Both the position numbers and the translations under genes were made by a program. A stretch of DNA of 35,593 nt from Caulobacter sp. SLTY. GTDB lineage: Bacteria; Pseudomonadota; Alphaproteobacteria; Caulobacterales; Caulobacteraceae. The notes under the pieces are model-generated. The model did no database searches. It worked only from the letters and a program-made list of their open reading frames with translations, and was not told the origin of the DNA. The DNA lies in assembly GCF_009905535.1 (NCBI RefSeq), contig NZ_JAAALA010000038.1, positions 1 through 35,593 of the forward strand. The letters run 5' to 3'. Of the stretch, positions 16,623-27,240 are shown in pieces (within the stretch, counting starts at the first letter, position 1; every line of letters starts with the position of its first letter).

Positions 16623-17630
16623 TTACCCCTTCCGGTGCGCCGCCTTGGCCAGCCACACCGTCTCCTTCAACCATTCCCGGATCGGCTTGGCCGGATATCC
16701 GCTCCAGACCTCCCCGGCGGGCACATTGCGCATCACCCCGGCAGCGGCCCCGATGCTGGCGCCATCCCCGATGGTGACGTGATCGGCGACCCCTGCCCGA
16801 CCGCCGAACGCGCAGCCATCGCCGATGGTTACACTGCCCGAGATACCGACATAGGCCGCCATGACGCAATTGCGTCCGACGCGGGTGTTGTGGGCGATAT
16901 GAACAAGGTTGTCGATCTTGGTGTTCTCGCCGACGACCGTGTCGTCATAGGCGCCGCGATCGACGTGACTGTTGGCCCCGATGGTGACGTTGTCCTGCAG
17001 GATCACCCGGCCCAGCTGGGGAATGTCGATCACACCGGTCGGTCCGCCGGCGGCGCCGAAGCCCGCCTCGCCGATGGCGGCGCCGGCATAGAGCGAGACC
17101 CGATCTCCGATCAGGGCGCAGCCGACGGTGGCGTGCGGACCGATCCGGCAGTCGCGGCCGATCTGGACGCCGGGGCCGATCACGGCCCCGGGGCCGATCC
17201 AGCTGTCTCGTCCGATCCGGGCGCCGGGACCGACCACGGCAAGGGGCGCGACCACGGCGCCCTCTTCGATGACGGCGGTCGGGTCGATCAGGGTGTCGGA
17301 GGCCGGCTGACGGATCAGGCGGTGCAACGCCTCGGCGGCCAGGGCCCAGGCATACTGCGGGTGGCGGGTGACTAGGACGGCGCAGCCCTCGGGCGCCTCG
17401 TCGGCGAGGGCCTCCGGCAGGAAGCAGGCGGCGGCCTGGCTGGCCTTCAGGTCAGCCAGTCGCTTTCGGTCGGTGAGGAAGGCGACGCCATCGGCGCCTG
17501 CGCGATTGAGCGGCGCCGCCTCGGCGATCGGCGTATCGGGCGAGCCGCCTTGGAGGCGGGAGCCGGTCAGCTCGGCGAGGCGGGAAAGCGAAACAGGCCC
17601 CAGGGCCTCAAAGAATCGGGGGTCGGGCAT
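16623..17630 (-). CDS. lpxD: UDP-3-O-(3-hydroxyacyl)glucosamine N-acyltransferase
   Basis: The 335-residue enzyme adds the N-linked hydroxyacyl chain in the third step of lipid A synthesis. Residues 1-110 form the uridine-binding domain ([15 protein letters not shown]). A hexapeptide-repeat beta-helix follows from about 115 to 310. The catalytic His is in [14 protein letters not shown], most likely His247 with His244 beside it. A short C-terminal helix ([19 protein letters not shown]) ends it. It starts 41 nt after skp, and fabZ follows after 4 nt. Confidence 0.96.
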   Translation of the reverse strand: MPDPRFFEALGPVSLSRLAELTGSRLQGGSPDTPIAEAAPLNRAGADGVAFLTDRKRLADLKASQAAACFLPEALADEAPEGCAVLVTRHPQYAWALAAEALHRLIRQPASDTLIDPTAVIEEGAVVAPLAVVGPGARIGRDSWIGPGAVIGPGVQIGRDCRIGPHATVGCALIGDRVSLYAGAAIGEAGFGAAGGPTGVIDIPQLGRVILQDNVTIGANSHVDRGAYDDTVVGENTKIDNLVHIAHNTRVGRNCVMAAYVGISGSVTIGDGCAFGGRAGVADHVTIGDGASIGAAAGVMRNVPAGEVWSGYPAKPIREWLKETVWLAKAAHRKG

Positions 17631-17671
17631 GGCTAGATCATACCCGACCCCGAAGCTGGAACGCTAAAGCC

Positions 17672-18340
17672 TTACGGACGCGCGGGCGCGGCGGCCGGGG
17701 CCGGCTGGTCCAGGCGCTCACGGTCAAAGGTGAACTGCTGGATCTTGCCGTTGAGGCCGGCGGTCACCGCGTCGGTAATGTCCATCGCCGGGTTGGCGAT
17801 CAGGAAGGACTCACGGGCGAAGACGATGCTGCAGCCCTTCTGCTGGTAAGCGGCCTTGATGACCGAATCCAGTTCCTGGCCGATGCGCTGGCGGGCCTTG
17901 GCCTCGGTGGCCTGGACTTCGCGCTGACGCAGCTCGGCCTTCTGGCGGAACTTGTTGAAGCGGTCTTCCAGGTCGATCTGGCGCTTCTTCAGGGCGTTGG
18001 CGTCGGCGTTCGGCGCGCGGGCGGCGGTCTCGATCGCCTTGTACTCGTTGGTGATGGCGGTCTCTTCAGCCGACAGCTCGGAGTTCACCGTCTTGACGAT
18101 CTGCTCCAGACGGGTGTCGACGAACTTGCCGACGGCCGAGTTGGCGATGGCCCGGGCGTTGTAATAGACGCAGACGTTGGCCAGCGGCGGGCCGTGGGTC
18201 ACCGGCAGCGCAGCCGGGGCGGCGGGCGCCTTGGCAGCCGGAGCCTTGGCGGCCGGGGCCGGCTGAGCCAGGGCGACGCCGCCGATGGCCAGGATGGCGG
18301 CGGCGCTGAGCGCGGTCACCGCGAAGGACTTGGTGGTCAT
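17672..18340 (-). CDS. skp: Periplasmic OmpH/Skp-family chaperone
   Basis: The 222-residue protein has a Sec signal peptide (MTTKSFAVTALSAAAILAIG... cleaved near ALAQ). An Ala/Pro/Lys linker (about 27-48, repeats of PAAKA) comes before the OmpH domain. The central part, about 75-160, is a charged coiled coil (DLEDRFNKFRQKAELRQREV) like the tentacles of trimeric Skp. The tail is again Ala/Pro-rich. Skp holds unfolded outer-membrane proteins in the periplasm for the BAM complex. It lies 6 nt behind bamA, the classic order. The Pro/Ala linker before the chaperone body is longer than in E. coli. Confidence 0.92.
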   Translation of the reverse strand: MTTKSFAVTALSAAAILAIGGVALAQPAPAAKAPAAKAPAAPAALPVTHGPPLANVCVYYNARAIANSAVGKFVDTRLEQIVKTVNSELSAEETAITNEYKAIETAARAPNADANALKKRQIDLEDRFNKFRQKAELRQREVQATEAKARQRIGQELDSVIKAAYQQKGCSIVFARESFLIANPAMDITDAVTAGLNGKIQQFTFDRERLDQPAPAAAPARP

Positions 18341-18346
18341 CTGATA

Positions 18347-20728
18347 TCAGAACCTTGTGGAGGTGGAGAACCGGAACGTTTCGGTCTTGTCGTAGTCTTC
18401 TTTGGCCAAAACTTGGCTGAAGTCGAAACGGATGGGACCCATCGGCGAGCGCCAGTGGATCGAGATACCCGCCGCGGCCCGCAGAGACAGCTCGTCGCGG
18501 ATGTCCGGATCGAAGACGCCGGGCGAGGACTGGCGATCGACATCGTCGAGCATGCCCAGAGTGCCGAAGTCGGTGAACAGCGAGGCGCGGATGCCATACT
18601 GTTCGGGCAGGAAGGTCGGCACGGTCAGCTCGAAGGTGCCGATAGCGAACAGCTTGCCGCCCAAGGCGTCGCTGCGCTGGCCCCGGGTGTCGCGCGGGCC
18701 GATGCCGGCCGTTTCGAAGCCCCGGAAGTTGTTGCCGCCCCGATAGAAGCGGTCGTTGATCCGCACCGTGTCGCCGCGCCAGCCGGTGGTGTAGCCGGCC
18801 GAGCCCGTGGCGCTGAAGATGAAGTCCTTGTTGAAGCCGTGGTACCAGCCGCCGCCCGCTTCGGTGCGAAGGTAGTTCACGTCGCCGCCCACACCGGCCA
18901 GATCCTGCGACAATTCGACGTAGAAACCGCGGGTCGGCCGCAGCGGATCGTTCCGGCGGTCGAGGCGCACGGTGTAGCCGAGCGAGGAGGTGATGTTGGC
19001 GCCGCGCTGGGCGCAGAGGACAGTCGACACCTGGCCCGAGTTGCAGAGGGAGTCGTCGACCTGGACGTCGTCGCTGCGCAGGACGTAGCGGACGCCCATC
19101 GAGGCGTTGGAGGTCAGCGGGAAGCCGAGTCGCAGGTTCATCCCCGTCGAGGAGGTGTCGAACGCCGTCTGCTGGCTGAAGTCGTAGCGGTAGGTGTAGA
19201 GGTCCACCCCGCCGAGCAGGTCGCGGCCCAGGAAGCGCGGCTCGGTGAAGGAGAAATCGACCTGCTGGCGCAGGGAGCCGACAGAGATGCGGGCGCGCAG
19301 GTTCTGGCCCCGGCCACGGAAGTTCCGCTCGGAGATGCCGAGGTCGATGATCAGCTGGTCGACCGAGCTGTAGCCGGCGCTGAACGACAGCTCGCCAGTG
19401 GGCTGTTCTTCCACCTTGACGCGCAGGCCGGTACGGTCCGGAGCCGTGCCGGGGACTTCCTCGATCTCGACTTCCTTGAAGTAGCCGAGGGCGCGGATCT
19501 GATTCCGCGAACGGTCGACGTAGACGCGGTTGTAGGCGTCGCCCTCGGCCACCAGCAGCTCGCGGCGGATCACCTTGTCGAGGGTGCGGTTGTTGCCGAC
19601 GATATCGATGCGGTCGATGTAGACCCGCGGACCCTCGCGCACCGAGAACACCACGTCGACCGTACGGGTCTCGGCGTTGGGCACGTAGCGCGGGCGGACG
19701 TCGACGAACGCAAACCCGGCGGCGCCGGCGGCGAAGGTCAGGGCGTCGGTCGCCTGCTCGATCTTCTCGTCCTGGTAGGTTTCTCCGGTGCGGATCGGGA
19801 CCAGCTGTTCCAGCACCGTGCCGTCGAGCTTCTTCAGCTCGGTCTCGACGCTGATCTTGCCGAACTTGTACCGCTCGCCCTCTTCGAGGGTGTAGGTGAT
19901 CACGAAGCCGTTGCGGTTCGGGGCCAGCTCGGCCACCGCAGAAACAACACGGAAATCGTAGAAGCCGCGGTTGCGGTAGTGTTTCCGCAGCTGCTCCTTG
20001 TCGTACTCCATCCGGTCGGGGTCGTAATTGTCGTTGGTCGACAAGAACTTGTACCAGGCCGACTCCTTGGTCACGACGACGTCGGACAGATCACCGTCCG
20101 AATATTCCTCGTTGCCGAGGAAGTTGACGTCGAGCACGCCGCTCTTGGGGCCTTCGTTGATCTCGAAGATCAGGTCGACGCGCTTCTGCGGCAGTTCGAC
20201 CACCTTCGGCGTCACGGTGGCCGAGATGCGGCCCGACCGACGGTAGAGTTCGATGATCCGCTGGACGTCCGACTGGACCTTGGCGCGGGTGAAGATGCCG
20301 CGCGGGCGGATGGTCAGCTCTTCGCGGATCTTGTCGTCCTTGACCGAGCTGTTGCCCTCGAACACCACCTTGTTGATGATCGGGTTCTCGACCACGCGGA
20401 CGTTCAGGTCGCCGCCCTGAAGGTCGATCTTCACGTCGGCGAACAGTTCGGTGCGGAACAGGGTCTTCAGCGCCAGGTCGATTCGCGCCGCGTCCACGGC
20501 GTCGCCTGGCTGGATCGGAATGTAGCTGGCGATCGTTGAAGCTTCGATCCGCTCGTTGCCGATGACCACGATGCGCTGCACCACGCCCTGTTGGGCCTGA
20601 GCATAGGCCATCGTCGGCGCGACTATGGCGGTGCTGCCCAGCAGGAGCGCGACGCCGGTTACCAAAGCAGCGCCGTGTCGGCGGGATTGCATCATGAGCT
20701 CTGCCATCAAGGATACGAACGGGCTCAC
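18347..20728 (-). CDS. bamA: Outer-membrane protein assembly factor BamA
   Basis: The Omp85 protein of about 790 residues inserts beta-barrel proteins into the outer membrane. A signal peptide ends near MAYAQ. Five POTRA domains follow (first: VVQRIVVIGNERIEASTIAS; fifth with RVYIDRIDIVGNNRTLDKVIRRE). A 16-strand barrel fills the C-terminal half, with the VRGF-type lid motif represented by NFRGFETAGIGPRD. The last residues FRFSTSTRF end in Phe, the BAM recognition signal. GTG 20728 overlaps the rseP stop (GTGA). Starting at MMQSRRHG, about 12 residues later, would give a more normal signal peptide, so the start is uncertain. Confidence 0.95.
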   Translation of the reverse strand: MSPFVSLMAELMMQSRRHGAALVTGVALLLGSTAIVAPTMAYAQAQQGVVQRIVVIGNERIEASTIASYIPIQPGDAVDAARIDLALKTLFRTELFADVKIDLQGGDLNVRVVENPIINKVVFEGNSSVKDDKIREELTIRPRGIFTRAKVQSDVQRIIELYRRSGRISATVTPKVVELPQKRVDLIFEINEGPKSGVLDVNFLGNEEYSDGDLSDVVVTKESAWYKFLSTNDNYDPDRMEYDKEQLRKHYRNRGFYDFRVVSAVAELAPNRNGFVITYTLEEGERYKFGKISVETELKKLDGTVLEQLVPIRTGETYQDEKIEQATDALTFAAGAAGFAFVDVRPRYVPNAETRTVDVVFSVREGPRVYIDRIDIVGNNRTLDKVIRRELLVAEGDAYNRVYVDRSRNQIRALGYFKEVEIEEVPGTAPDRTGLRVKVEEQPTGELSFSAGYSSVDQLIIDLGISERNFRGRGQNLRARISVGSLRQQVDFSFTEPRFLGRDLLGGVDLYTYRYDFSQQTAFDTSSTGMNLRLGFPLTSNASMGVRYVLRSDDVQVDDSLCNSGQVSTVLCAQRGANITSSLGYTVRLDRRNDPLRPTRGFYVELSQDLAGVGGDVNYLRTEAGGGWYHGFNKDFIFSATGSAGYTTGWRGDTVRINDRFYRGGNNFRGFETAGIGPRDTRGQRSDALGGKLFAIGTFELTVPTFLPEQYGIRASLFTDFGTLGMLDDVDRQSSPGVFDPDIRDELSLRAAAGISIHWRSPMGPIRFDFSQVLAKEDYDKTETFRFSTSTRF

Positions 20729-21939
20729 GAGAAGAGACCGCCCAGGAATTTTACCACGCCCAGCCGCTGGAGGTCGTTCCAGGTGGCGAACAACATGAAA
20801 CCGACGAGTAAGGCAAGTCCAAGGCGGTAGGCGACCGCCTGGACCTGTCCTGGAAGTGGCCGCCGCGCCACGGCCTCGTAGGCGTAGAAGAGCAGGTGCC
20901 CGCCGTCCAGTACAGGCAACGGGAGAAGGTTCATGAACCCGACGCTGACTGACAGGACAGCGGCCAGGCCGAGCAGGGCGACAAAACTGCCGAACAGCAT
21001 GTCGGGGGCATTGGTGTGGCCGGCCGCGCCTGCCTGGGCAACATGCCCGGCGGTGTTGCCGATGCCCAGAACGCTGCCGATCTGATCAGGCTTGGCCTGC
21101 CCGGTGATGATTCGCCCGAGATAGAAGACGGTGGTCGACAGAACGTCCCATGTCCGCTCGGCGCCCATAGCGACCGCTTCGATCGGGTTGTAACGGATCC
21201 GGACCATTTCGCTGCGGTCTGGCGAGGCCACGCCCAACTTGCCGATTTCGATGCGGCCGGCGATGCGGTTCTCGATCGTCTCAGCGATTGGGGTGGCGGT
21301 GAGGCTCACCGTCTGGCTGCCACGATCGACCGTAAACGTGATCGGCTGGCGGGCGCGCATCTGGATGTACTGGCTGAACGCAACCCAGTCTCGAATCGGC
21401 CTGCCGTCCGCTTCGCGGACGACATCCCCGGCCTGGAAGCCGGCCGCGGCCGCCGGCGTGCCCGGCTGCACCGAGGTGATCCGGGCCGGCAAAGTCAGCT
21501 CGCCGAAGCCTCCAAGCACGACAGCGAACAGGGCGATGGCCAGGATGAAATTGGCGATGGGGCCCGCGGCGGTGATGACCGCGCGCTGCCAAATCGGCTT
21601 GAACTGGAAGTAGGCCTTTTCGGCCCCGGGGCCCTCGCGCTCGGCGATGGCCGCCTTCATCGCCGCCAGATCGTTCTGGTCCGGAACGCTCGCGGCATTT
21701 TCGTCGCCCGAAAAGCGGACATAGCCGCCCAACGGAATCCAGGCGATCCGCCATTCGACCCCCTGCCGGTCGCGCCAGTGAACCAGGGACCGACCAAAGC
21801 CTATGGAGAACTGGTCGATGCGAGTGCCAAACATCCGGGCCGCCCAGTAGTGGCCAAGCTCATGCACCACAACGACGAGCGACAACACGAAGACGAAAGC
21901 CAGGATGGCGACAGGCAGGAAGGTGGCGAGGCCGGACAT
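20725..21939 (-). CDS. rseP: Site-2 zinc protease RseP
   Basis: The 404-residue intramembrane metalloprotease cleaves membrane-tethered regulators, such as anti-sigma factors, after a first-site cut, and can clear signal peptides. The zinc-binding HELGH is at 26-30 in the first helix. The partner Asp motif NLLPLPVLDGGHLLFYAYEA is near the C-terminus. One PDZ domain is visible (about 138-220, RITSVQPGTPAAAAGFQAGD) between helices. It lies between dxr and bamA, as in many proteobacteria. The stop overlaps the bamA GTG start. Confidence 0.95.
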   Translation of the reverse strand: MSGLATFLPVAILAFVFVLSLVVVVHELGHYWAARMFGTRIDQFSIGFGRSLVHWRDRQGVEWRIAWIPLGGYVRFSGDENAASVPDQNDLAAMKAAIAEREGPGAEKAYFQFKPIWQRAVITAAGPIANFILAIALFAVVLGGFGELTLPARITSVQPGTPAAAAGFQAGDVVREADGRPIRDWVAFSQYIQMRARQPITFTVDRGSQTVSLTATPIAETIENRIAGRIEIGKLGVASPDRSEMVRIRYNPIEAVAMGAERTWDVLSTTVFYLGRIITGQAKPDQIGSVLGIGNTAGHVAQAGAAGHTNAPDMLFGSFVALLGLAAVLSVSVGFMNLLPLPVLDGGHLLFYAYEAVARRPLPGQVQAVAYRLGLALLVGFMLFATWNDLQRLGVVKFLGGLFS

Positions 21940-21958
21940 AGCTGTGTGGTCTTCCTGC

Positions 21959-23140
21959 TCAGCGAACCGCGGCGAGGCGGTCCACGACCTCGGTCGCCAC
22001 GCGCCGGGCGCCGGCGTCGATCATCATGGCAGCCTCCACTTCGTCGCCCCCCGGCGTCAGATCCCAGCCGCCATTGAGACGGTCGAGCGTGTCGCGAACC
22101 GAGGCGGCAATATCGAGAAACCCGATCCTGCGGTCAAGAAACGCCCCGACGGCGACCTCATTTGCCGCATTCATTGCGGCAGGGGCATGGCCGCCGAGTT
22201 TCAACGCCTGGCGAGCGATGTCGATTGCGGGGAAGCGTTGCAGATCGGGCGCCTCGAAAGTCAGCTGGCCGAGGGCAGCGAGGTCCAGCTTGGGGGCCGG
22301 CCAGGGTAACCGGTCGGGCCAGGCATAGGCGCAGGCGATCGGCGCCCGCATGTCCGGCGGGCCGAGCTGGGCCAGGGTCGATCCGTCGGCATATTCCACC
22401 ATGGAGTGGATGATGGACTGGGGATGCACCACCACGTCGATCTGTTTCTCCGGCACGGCGAACAGGTAGCTGGCCTCGATCATCTCGAGGCCCTTGTTCA
22501 TCATGGTGGCGGAATCGACGCTGATCTTGGCGCCCATGCTCCAGTTGGGGTGGGCAACGGCCTGTTCCGGGGTGGCCGCGCGCATGGCCTCATAGGTCCA
22601 GGTGCGGAACGGCCCGCCCGAGGCGGTGAGCGTCATGGTTGCCAGCTTGTCGCGGCAGGGCTCCTGCAGCACCTGGAAGATGGCTGAATGCTCCGAGTCC
22701 ACCGGGATCACCCGTCCGCCGGCGGCGGCGGCGATCCGCAGCAGTGAAGGACCGCAGCAGACCAGGCTTTCCTTGTTGGCCAGGGCGACGACCGCCCCGC
22801 GCCGGGCGGCGGCCAGGGTCGGCGACAGGCCCGCCGAGCCGACGATGGCCGACATCACCCAGGCCGCGTCACGCTCGGCCGCCTCCCGGACGGCGGCGGG
22901 GCCGGCGGCGGTCTCGATGCCGGAGCCGGCCAGGCGTTCACGGAGTTCGGCGAGCTTGGTCTCGTCCTCGATGACGGCCAGCTTCGGGCGCCATTTCAGG
23001 GCCTGCTCGGCGAGCTTCTCGACCTGGCGGCCGGCGGTCAGGGCGACAATTTCGACGTCAGCCCCCGATTCCTCGAACAGGCTGAGCGTCGAGACGCCGA
23101 TCGAGCCCGTGGAGCCCAGGACGGTGACGGTGCGGCTCAA
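21959..23140 (-). CDS. dxr: 1-deoxy-D-xylulose 5-phosphate reductoisomerase
   Basis: The enzyme has about 393 residues. It converts DXP to 2-C-methyl-erythritol 4-phosphate, the committed step of the MEP isoprenoid pathway. It starts with the NADPH-binding [18 protein letters not shown]. Metal and substrate motifs are [58 protein letters not shown] and [16 protein letters not shown]. The TTG at 23140 is chosen: it overlaps the cdsA stop by 4 nt and gives the usual SRTVTVLG start. An upstream in-frame TTG (23155) would add five residues. Its product feeds UppS, encoded two genes upstream. Confidence 0.94.
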   Translation of the reverse strand: MSRTVTVLGSTGSIGVSTLSLFEESGADVEIVALTAGRQVEKLAEQALKWRPKLAVIEDETKLAELRERLAGSGIETAAGPAAVREAAERDAAWVMSAIVGSAGLSPTLAAARRGAVVALANKESLVCCGPSLLRIAAAAGGRVIPVDSEHSAIFQVLQEPCRDKLATMTLTASGGPFRTWTYEAMRAATPEQAVAHPNWSMGAKISVDSATMMNKGLEMIEASYLFAVPEKQIDVVVHPQSIIHSMVEYADGSTLAQLGPPDMRAPIACAYAWPDRLPWPAPKLDLAALGQLTFEAPDLQRFPAIDIARQALKLGGHAPAAMNAANEVAVGAFLDRRIGFLDIAASVRDTLDRLNGGWDLTPGGDEVEAAMMIDAGARRVATEVVDRLAAVR

Positions 23141-24015
23141 AAGGCCAGGCCCCAATGTTGCAGCAGCCGGCCGACGGCCACTACCATGACGGCGAACATC
23201 AACCCGTCGACCCGGTCAAGCACCCCGCCGTGGCCGGGGATCAGGCCGCCGGTGTCCTTCACCCCGAACCGGCGCTTGAGCATCGATTCCCACAGGTCGC
23301 CGCCCATGGTGGCCAGGCCGGTAATGAAGGCGACCAGCATGGCCCAGGGGATGGTCGTGAAGTTCTGGTCGAAAGCGCGGGAGATCAGCAGGCAGATCAC
23401 GCCAGTCAGTACGGCGCCCACCAGGCCGCCCCAGAACCCGCTCCAGGTCTTGTTGGGGGAGAACCGGGGCCAGAGCTTGGGCCCCTTCAGTACGTTGCCG
23501 ACCGCGTAGGCCATGATGTCGGTCCACCAGGTGACGGCGAACAGATAGACGCTCCATTCGGCGCCTTCCGGCATGTCGCGCAGCCACACCATGCCGATGC
23601 CGGCGGGGGCGATGTAGATGACGCCGTAGGCCGCGTCCGGGACCTTGGCGGTCAGGTTGCGGGCCACCAGGGTGGTGACCGCCGCGCCGACCAGGATCAG
23701 GCCCCAGGTGGCCATCCACCAGCGTTCCGGATGATCCCAGCCGTTCTGGGTGGCAAGACCCGACAGGTGAGTCATGACGATGACCGCCAGCACACTGATG
23801 CCGATGACCACCCCGACGCGGATGGGAGCCGAGGGAGCGACCAGCCGGCCCCACTCCCGCGCCAGCAGCAGGCCGACCAGACAGATCAGGGCGGTATAGG
23901 TCCAGCCCCCCAGCCATACGGCCAGGGCCACCGCCGGGATGATCGCGAAAGCCGAGATCAGGCGGATGCGGAGGTTTTTCCAGTCGAAGCGCTTACCCTG
24001 CGGCGAGGACGTCAT
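23137..24015 (-). CDS. cdsA: Phosphatidate cytidylyltransferase
   Basis: The 292-residue inner-membrane enzyme makes CDP-diacylglycerol from phosphatidic acid and CTP for phospholipid synthesis. It has about eight hydrophobic helices starting at [20 protein letters not shown]. The family signature [20 protein letters not shown] (acidic Mg-binding motif) lies near the C-terminus, preceded by [19 protein letters not shown] 24015 lies 23 nt inside the end of uppS, so the two are translationally coupled. The product supplies all phospholipid classes. Confidence 0.95.
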   Translation of the reverse strand: MTSSPQGKRFDWKNLRIRLISAFAIIPAVALAVWLGGWTYTALICLVGLLLAREWGRLVAPSAPIRVGVVIGISVLAVIVMTHLSGLATQNGWDHPERWWMATWGLILVGAAVTTLVARNLTAKVPDAAYGVIYIAPAGIGMVWLRDMPEGAEWSVYLFAVTWWTDIMAYAVGNVLKGPKLWPRFSPNKTWSGFWGGLVGAVLTGVICLLISRAFDQNFTTIPWAMLVAFITGLATMGGDLWESMLKRRFGVKDTGGLIPGHGGVLDRVDGLMFAVMVVAVGRLLQHWGLAF

Positions 24016-24775
24016 CGGGGGTCACGCCGCCGTAGCGGCGCTCTCGAGAACGGAACTCGCCGACGGCGGCGGCCAGATGGTCGGGGCCGTAGTCGGGCCA
24101 ATAGACATCCTGGAAGACCAGCTCGGCGTAGGCGCATTCCCATAGAAGGAAATTGGAGATGCGCCGTTCCCCGCTGGTGCGGACAATAACGTCCGGGGCC
24201 GGAACGCCGGCGGTGGACAGGTGGCTTTCGAACAGGGTCTCGTCGAGATCCTCGGGGCGGGCCTCGCCGCGAGCAACGGCCTGCGCGAACTTGCGGGCGG
24301 CGTCGACCAGGTCGGCCTGGCCGCCGTAGTTGAAGGCGACCTGCAGGCGGAATCGTTCGTTGTGGGCGGTGCGGCGCTCGGCCCGTTCGATGACCTCGAG
24401 CACATCGCGGCGCAGGCCGGTGCGCCGCCCAAGGATGGTGACCTTCACCCCCTCGCGCTCCAGCCGGGCCAGGTCTGTCTCGACGTAGGCCTTGAGCAGG
24501 TTCATCAGCTCGCTGACCTCGGCCATCGGCCGACGCCAGTTCTCGGTGGAGAAGCCGAAGACGGTGAGGGTCGTCACGCCGACGTCCGGCGCGCCCTCGA
24601 CCGTGCGGATGAGCGCCTTGACGCCCTCGCGGTGGCCCAGGGTGCGGGGCAGGCCCCGACGCTTCGCCCAGCGGCCGTTGCCATCCATGATAATAGCGAC
24701 GTGCAGGCCGGCGGGCTTGTCGCCGCCGGCTTCAAGGGCCCCTGCCCTATCGCTCGCACCATCCTTGGGGGGCAT
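23993..24775 (-). CDS. uppS: Undecaprenyl diphosphate synthase (isoprenyl transferase)
   Basis: The 260-residue cis-prenyltransferase builds the C55 carrier used for peptidoglycan and O-antigen. The catalytic Asp31 sits in HVAIIMDGNGRWAKRRGLPR. Later motifs are VTTLTVFGFSTENWRRP, LQVAFNYGGQADLVDA, and PDVIVRTSGERRISNFLLW with ELVFQDVYWPD. Residues 1-22 are a hydrophilic extension before the conserved core. It lies 38 nt downstream of frr and overlaps cdsA, the usual frr-uppS-cdsA-dxr-rseP order. Confidence 0.96.
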   Translation of the reverse strand: MPPKDGASDRAGALEAGGDKPAGLHVAIIMDGNGRWAKRRGLPRTLGHREGVKALIRTVEGAPDVGVTTLTVFGFSTENWRRPMAEVSELMNLLKAYVETDLARLEREGVKVTILGRRTGLRRDVLEVIERAERRTAHNERFRLQVAFNYGGQADLVDAARKFAQAVARGEARPEDLDETLFESHLSTAGVPAPDVIVRTSGERRISNFLLWECAYAELVFQDVYWPDYGPDHLAAAVGEFRSRERRYGGVTPDDVLAAG

Positions 24776-24813
24776 CGTTTTCCCTTACCGGTCCTTGATA
24801 TCCAGGGTCCGGC

Positions 24814-25380
24814 TCAAACCTGCATGATCTCTTGTTCCTTGGTTTTCAAGGCTTCGTCGATCTTCTTGACGTGGTCGTCCGTGACCTTCTGGATCTCGGT
24901 CTCGAGCTTCTTCTGCTCGTCCTCGGTGATAACCGTGTCCTTCTGGGCCTTCTTGATGTCGTCCATGGCGTCGCGGCGGACGTTGCGGACCGCAATCTTC
25001 TGCTGTTCGGCGTATTTGCCGGCAATCTTGGCCAGGTCCTTGCGGCGCTCCTCGGTCAGCGGCGGGATCGGGATGCGCAGGTTGGTGCCCTCGACCACCG
25101 GGTTGAGGCCCAGGCCCGCCGATCGGATGGCCTTCTCCACCGACACCACCACGCCCTTGTCCCAGACGCTGACGCTGATCGAGCGCGGCTCCGGCACGCT
25201 GACCGAACCGACGGTGTTCAGCGGCACGGTCGAGCCATAGGCATCGACCATCACCTGGTCGAGGATGCTGGCCGAGGCGCGGCCGGTGCGCAGGGAGCCG
25301 AACTCCTCCTTCAGGGCGGCGACCGCCTTGTCCATGCGGCTGGAGTAGGTGGAGATGGTCGGCTTTTCGCCACTGGCCAT
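24814..25380 (-). CDS. frr: Ribosome recycling factor
   Basis: The 188-residue protein splits post-termination ribosomes together with EF-G. The two-domain family pattern is clear: a long helix ([21 protein letters not shown]), the conserved [20 protein letters not shown] of domain II, then [17 protein letters not shown] and a helical bundle ending in [16 protein letters not shown]. It lies 76 nt downstream of pyrH and precedes uppS. Confidence 0.96.
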   Translation of the reverse strand: MASGEKPTISTYSSRMDKAVAALKEEFGSLRTGRASASILDQVMVDAYGSTVPLNTVGSVSVPEPRSISVSVWDKGVVVSVEKAIRSAGLGLNPVVEGTNLRIPIPPLTEERRKDLAKIAGKYAEQQKIAVRNVRRDAMDDIKKAQKDTVITEDEQKKLETEIQKVTDDHVKKIDEALKTKEQEIMQV

Positions 25381-25456
25381 GGTCTTCTTCCTTCTCTTCG
25401 CCGGGCCTTCTAACGCCGCCGGGTCAAGATCCGGTCAAGGCGCGGCGGTGTTCCAA

Positions 25457-26185
25457 TTAAACGTCGGACTCTTCCGTTATCACGGTGTGCACGCCCTTGC
25501 CGTGCAGAACCTTCAGCAGGTTGCCCCGCTCGCGGATCGAGAAGACCACGATGGGGATCTTGTTCTCGCGCATCATGCTGATCGCCGACATGTCCATCAC
25601 CCGCAGGTCGCGGGTCAGGACCTCATGGTAGGTCAGCTTGTCATAACGGGTGGCGGTGGCGTCCTTCTTGGGATCGGCCGTGTAGACGCCATCGACGCTG
25701 GTGCCCTTGAACAGGGCGTCGCAGTTCATCTCCGCCGCGCGCAGGGCCGCGCCGCTGTCGGTGGTGAAGAAGGGGCTGCCGGTGCCGGCGGCGAAGATCA
25801 CCACCCGGCCCTTTTCCAGGTGCCGCTGGGCTCGCCGGCGGATCAGCGGCTCGCAGACGGTGGGCATGGGGATGGCCGACTGGACCCGGGCCTGCACCCC
25901 GATGCGCTCCAGCGCGTCCTGCATGGCCAGGGCGTTCATCACCGTGGCCAGCATGCCCATGTAGTCGGCGTTGGCCCGCTCCATGCCCTTGGCCGCGCCG
26001 GCCATGCCGCGGAAGATGTTGCCGCCGCCGATGACCAGGGACAGCTCCACCCCGGCCTCGACCACCTGCTTGATGTCCTGCGCCACGGCCTCGACGGTGG
26101 CCATGTCGATACCGAATGAGGTCTCCCCCATCAGCACCTCGCCGGACACCTTCAGCAGGACCTTCTTGTAGCGCAGCTTGGACAT
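25457..26185 (-). CDS. pyrH: Uridylate kinase
   Basis: The 242-residue amino-acid-kinase-fold enzyme phosphorylates UMP to UDP for nucleic acids and UDP-sugars. It begins [20 protein letters not shown]. Further motifs are [15 protein letters not shown], the [19 protein letters not shown] nucleotide loop and [22 protein letters not shown] 26185 has GAGG 5 nt upstream, so it is preferred over the extension to 26218, which adds an atypical N-terminus. A strong terminator lies between tsf and this gene, so pyrH should have its own promoter or depend on readthrough. Confidence 0.95.
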   Translation of the reverse strand: MSKLRYKKVLLKVSGEVLMGETSFGIDMATVEAVAQDIKQVVEAGVELSLVIGGGNIFRGMAGAAKGMERANADYMGMLATVMNALAMQDALERIGVQARVQSAIPMPTVCEPLIRRRAQRHLEKGRVVIFAAGTGSPFFTTDSGAALRAAEMNCDALFKGTSVDGVYTADPKKDATATRYDKLTYHEVLTRDLRVMDMSAISMMRENKIPIVVFSIRERGNLLKVLHGKGVHTVITEESDV

Positions 26186-26225
26186 GAAACCTCGGGGCCC
26201 TTCGAGTCGGGGGAACATAAACCAA

Positions 26226-26255
26226 GGGCGCCCCCGGCGTGAACCGGGAGCGCCC
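26226..26255 (-). terminator. Intrinsic terminator after tsf
   Basis: On the minus strand GGGCGCTCCCGG-TTCACG-CCGGGGGCGCCC forms a 12-bp GC-rich stem with one G-U pair and a 6-nt loop. It is followed by TTGGTTTA. It lies 25 nt after the tsf stop and about 40 nt before the pyrH start, so it would end the rpsB-tsf transcript or leave reduced readthrough into pyrH. Confidence 0.75.
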
Positions 26256-26279
26256 CCATTACTCAGGTCGACGAGCGGA

Positions 26280-27203
26280 TCAGTTCCCGCCGGTCATCGA
26301 GGCCACTTCAGCGGCGAAGTCCGGCGCATCGGCCTTTTCGACGCCTTCGCCCAAGCCCAGGCGCACGAAACCCTTGATGGTCGCGCCGGCTTCGGCGACC
26401 AGCGCCTTCACCGTCTGGTCCGGGTTCATGACGAAGGGCTGCTCGAGCAGCACGACTTCACGCTGGAACTTGGAGATCTGGCCGTCGACGATCTTGGCGA
26501 TCATGTTTTCCGGACGGCCTTCTTCCTTGGCCTTTTCGGTCAGGACGGCGCGCTCGCGCTCCACCGCCGCCGGGTCCAGGTCCTCGGAGGACAGGGACAG
26601 CGGATTGGTGGCGGCCACGTGCATGGCGACCTTGCGGCCCAGCTCCTGCAGGGCGGCCTGGTCGCCGTCGCCTTCCAAGGCCACCAGCACACCGATCTTG
26701 CCCAGTTCCGGCGCGACGGCGTTGTGGACGTAGGCGGCGACCGCGCCCTTCTCGACCGAGAACTTGGCGGCCCGGCGGGCGGTCATGTTCTCACCGATGG
26801 TGGCGATCAGGTTGGTGACCATGTCGTTCACGACTTCGCCGTCGGCGGTCTTGGCGGCCTTGATGGCCTCGATATCGCCGTCGGTGTCCAGGGCCACGGC
26901 CGCGATCTTGCGGGCGGCGGCCTGGAACAGCTCGTTGCGGGCCACGAAATCGGTCTCGGCGTTCAGCTCGATGACCGCGCCGGACATGCCGGCGCCGTCC
27001 TTGCGCAGAGCCACGGCCACGAGGCCTTCAGCAGCCGCGCGGTCGGCCTTCTTGGCGGCCTTGGAGAGGCCCTTGGAGCGCAGCCAGTCGGTCGCGGCTT
27101 CCATGTCGCCGTTGTTTTCGACCAGCGCCTTCTTGCAGTCCATCATGCCGGCGCCGGACTTTTCGCGCAGTTCCTTGACGAGGGCAGCGGTGACTTCCGC
27201 CAT
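26280..27203 (-). CDS. tsf: Elongation factor Ts
   Basis: The 307-residue nucleotide-exchange factor releases GDP from EF-Tu. Its N-terminal UBA-like part contains [20 protein letters not shown]. The key TDFVARN exchange motif occurs in [16 protein letters not shown]. Two core subdomains and a helical C-terminal module follow ([13 protein letters not shown] end). ATG 27203 has GGAGG 8 nt upstream, one of the best ribosome-binding sites in the window. The rpsB-tsf pairing is nearly universal. Confidence 0.97.
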   Translation of the reverse strand: MAEVTAALVKELREKSGAGMMDCKKALVENNGDMEAATDWLRSKGLSKAAKKADRAAAEGLVAVALRKDGAGMSGAVIELNAETDFVARNELFQAAARKIAAVALDTDGDIEAIKAAKTADGEVVNDMVTNLIATIGENMTARRAAKFSVEKGAVAAYVHNAVAPELGKIGVLVALEGDGDQAALQELGRKVAMHVAATNPLSLSSEDLDPAAVERERAVLTEKAKEEGRPENMIAKIVDGQISKFQREVVLLEQPFVMNPDQTVKALVAEAGATIKGFVRLGLGEGVEKADAPDFAAEVASMTGGN

Positions 27204-27240
27204 GTTCAGTCCTCCAGATTCGAAGTTCGTATAGGGGTGC

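Noticed and set aside
18194..20539. 781-codon plus-strand open frame across bamA and skp
   Set aside because: Antisense of two well-supported genes; low-complexity Val/Asp/His-rich translation with no family motif.
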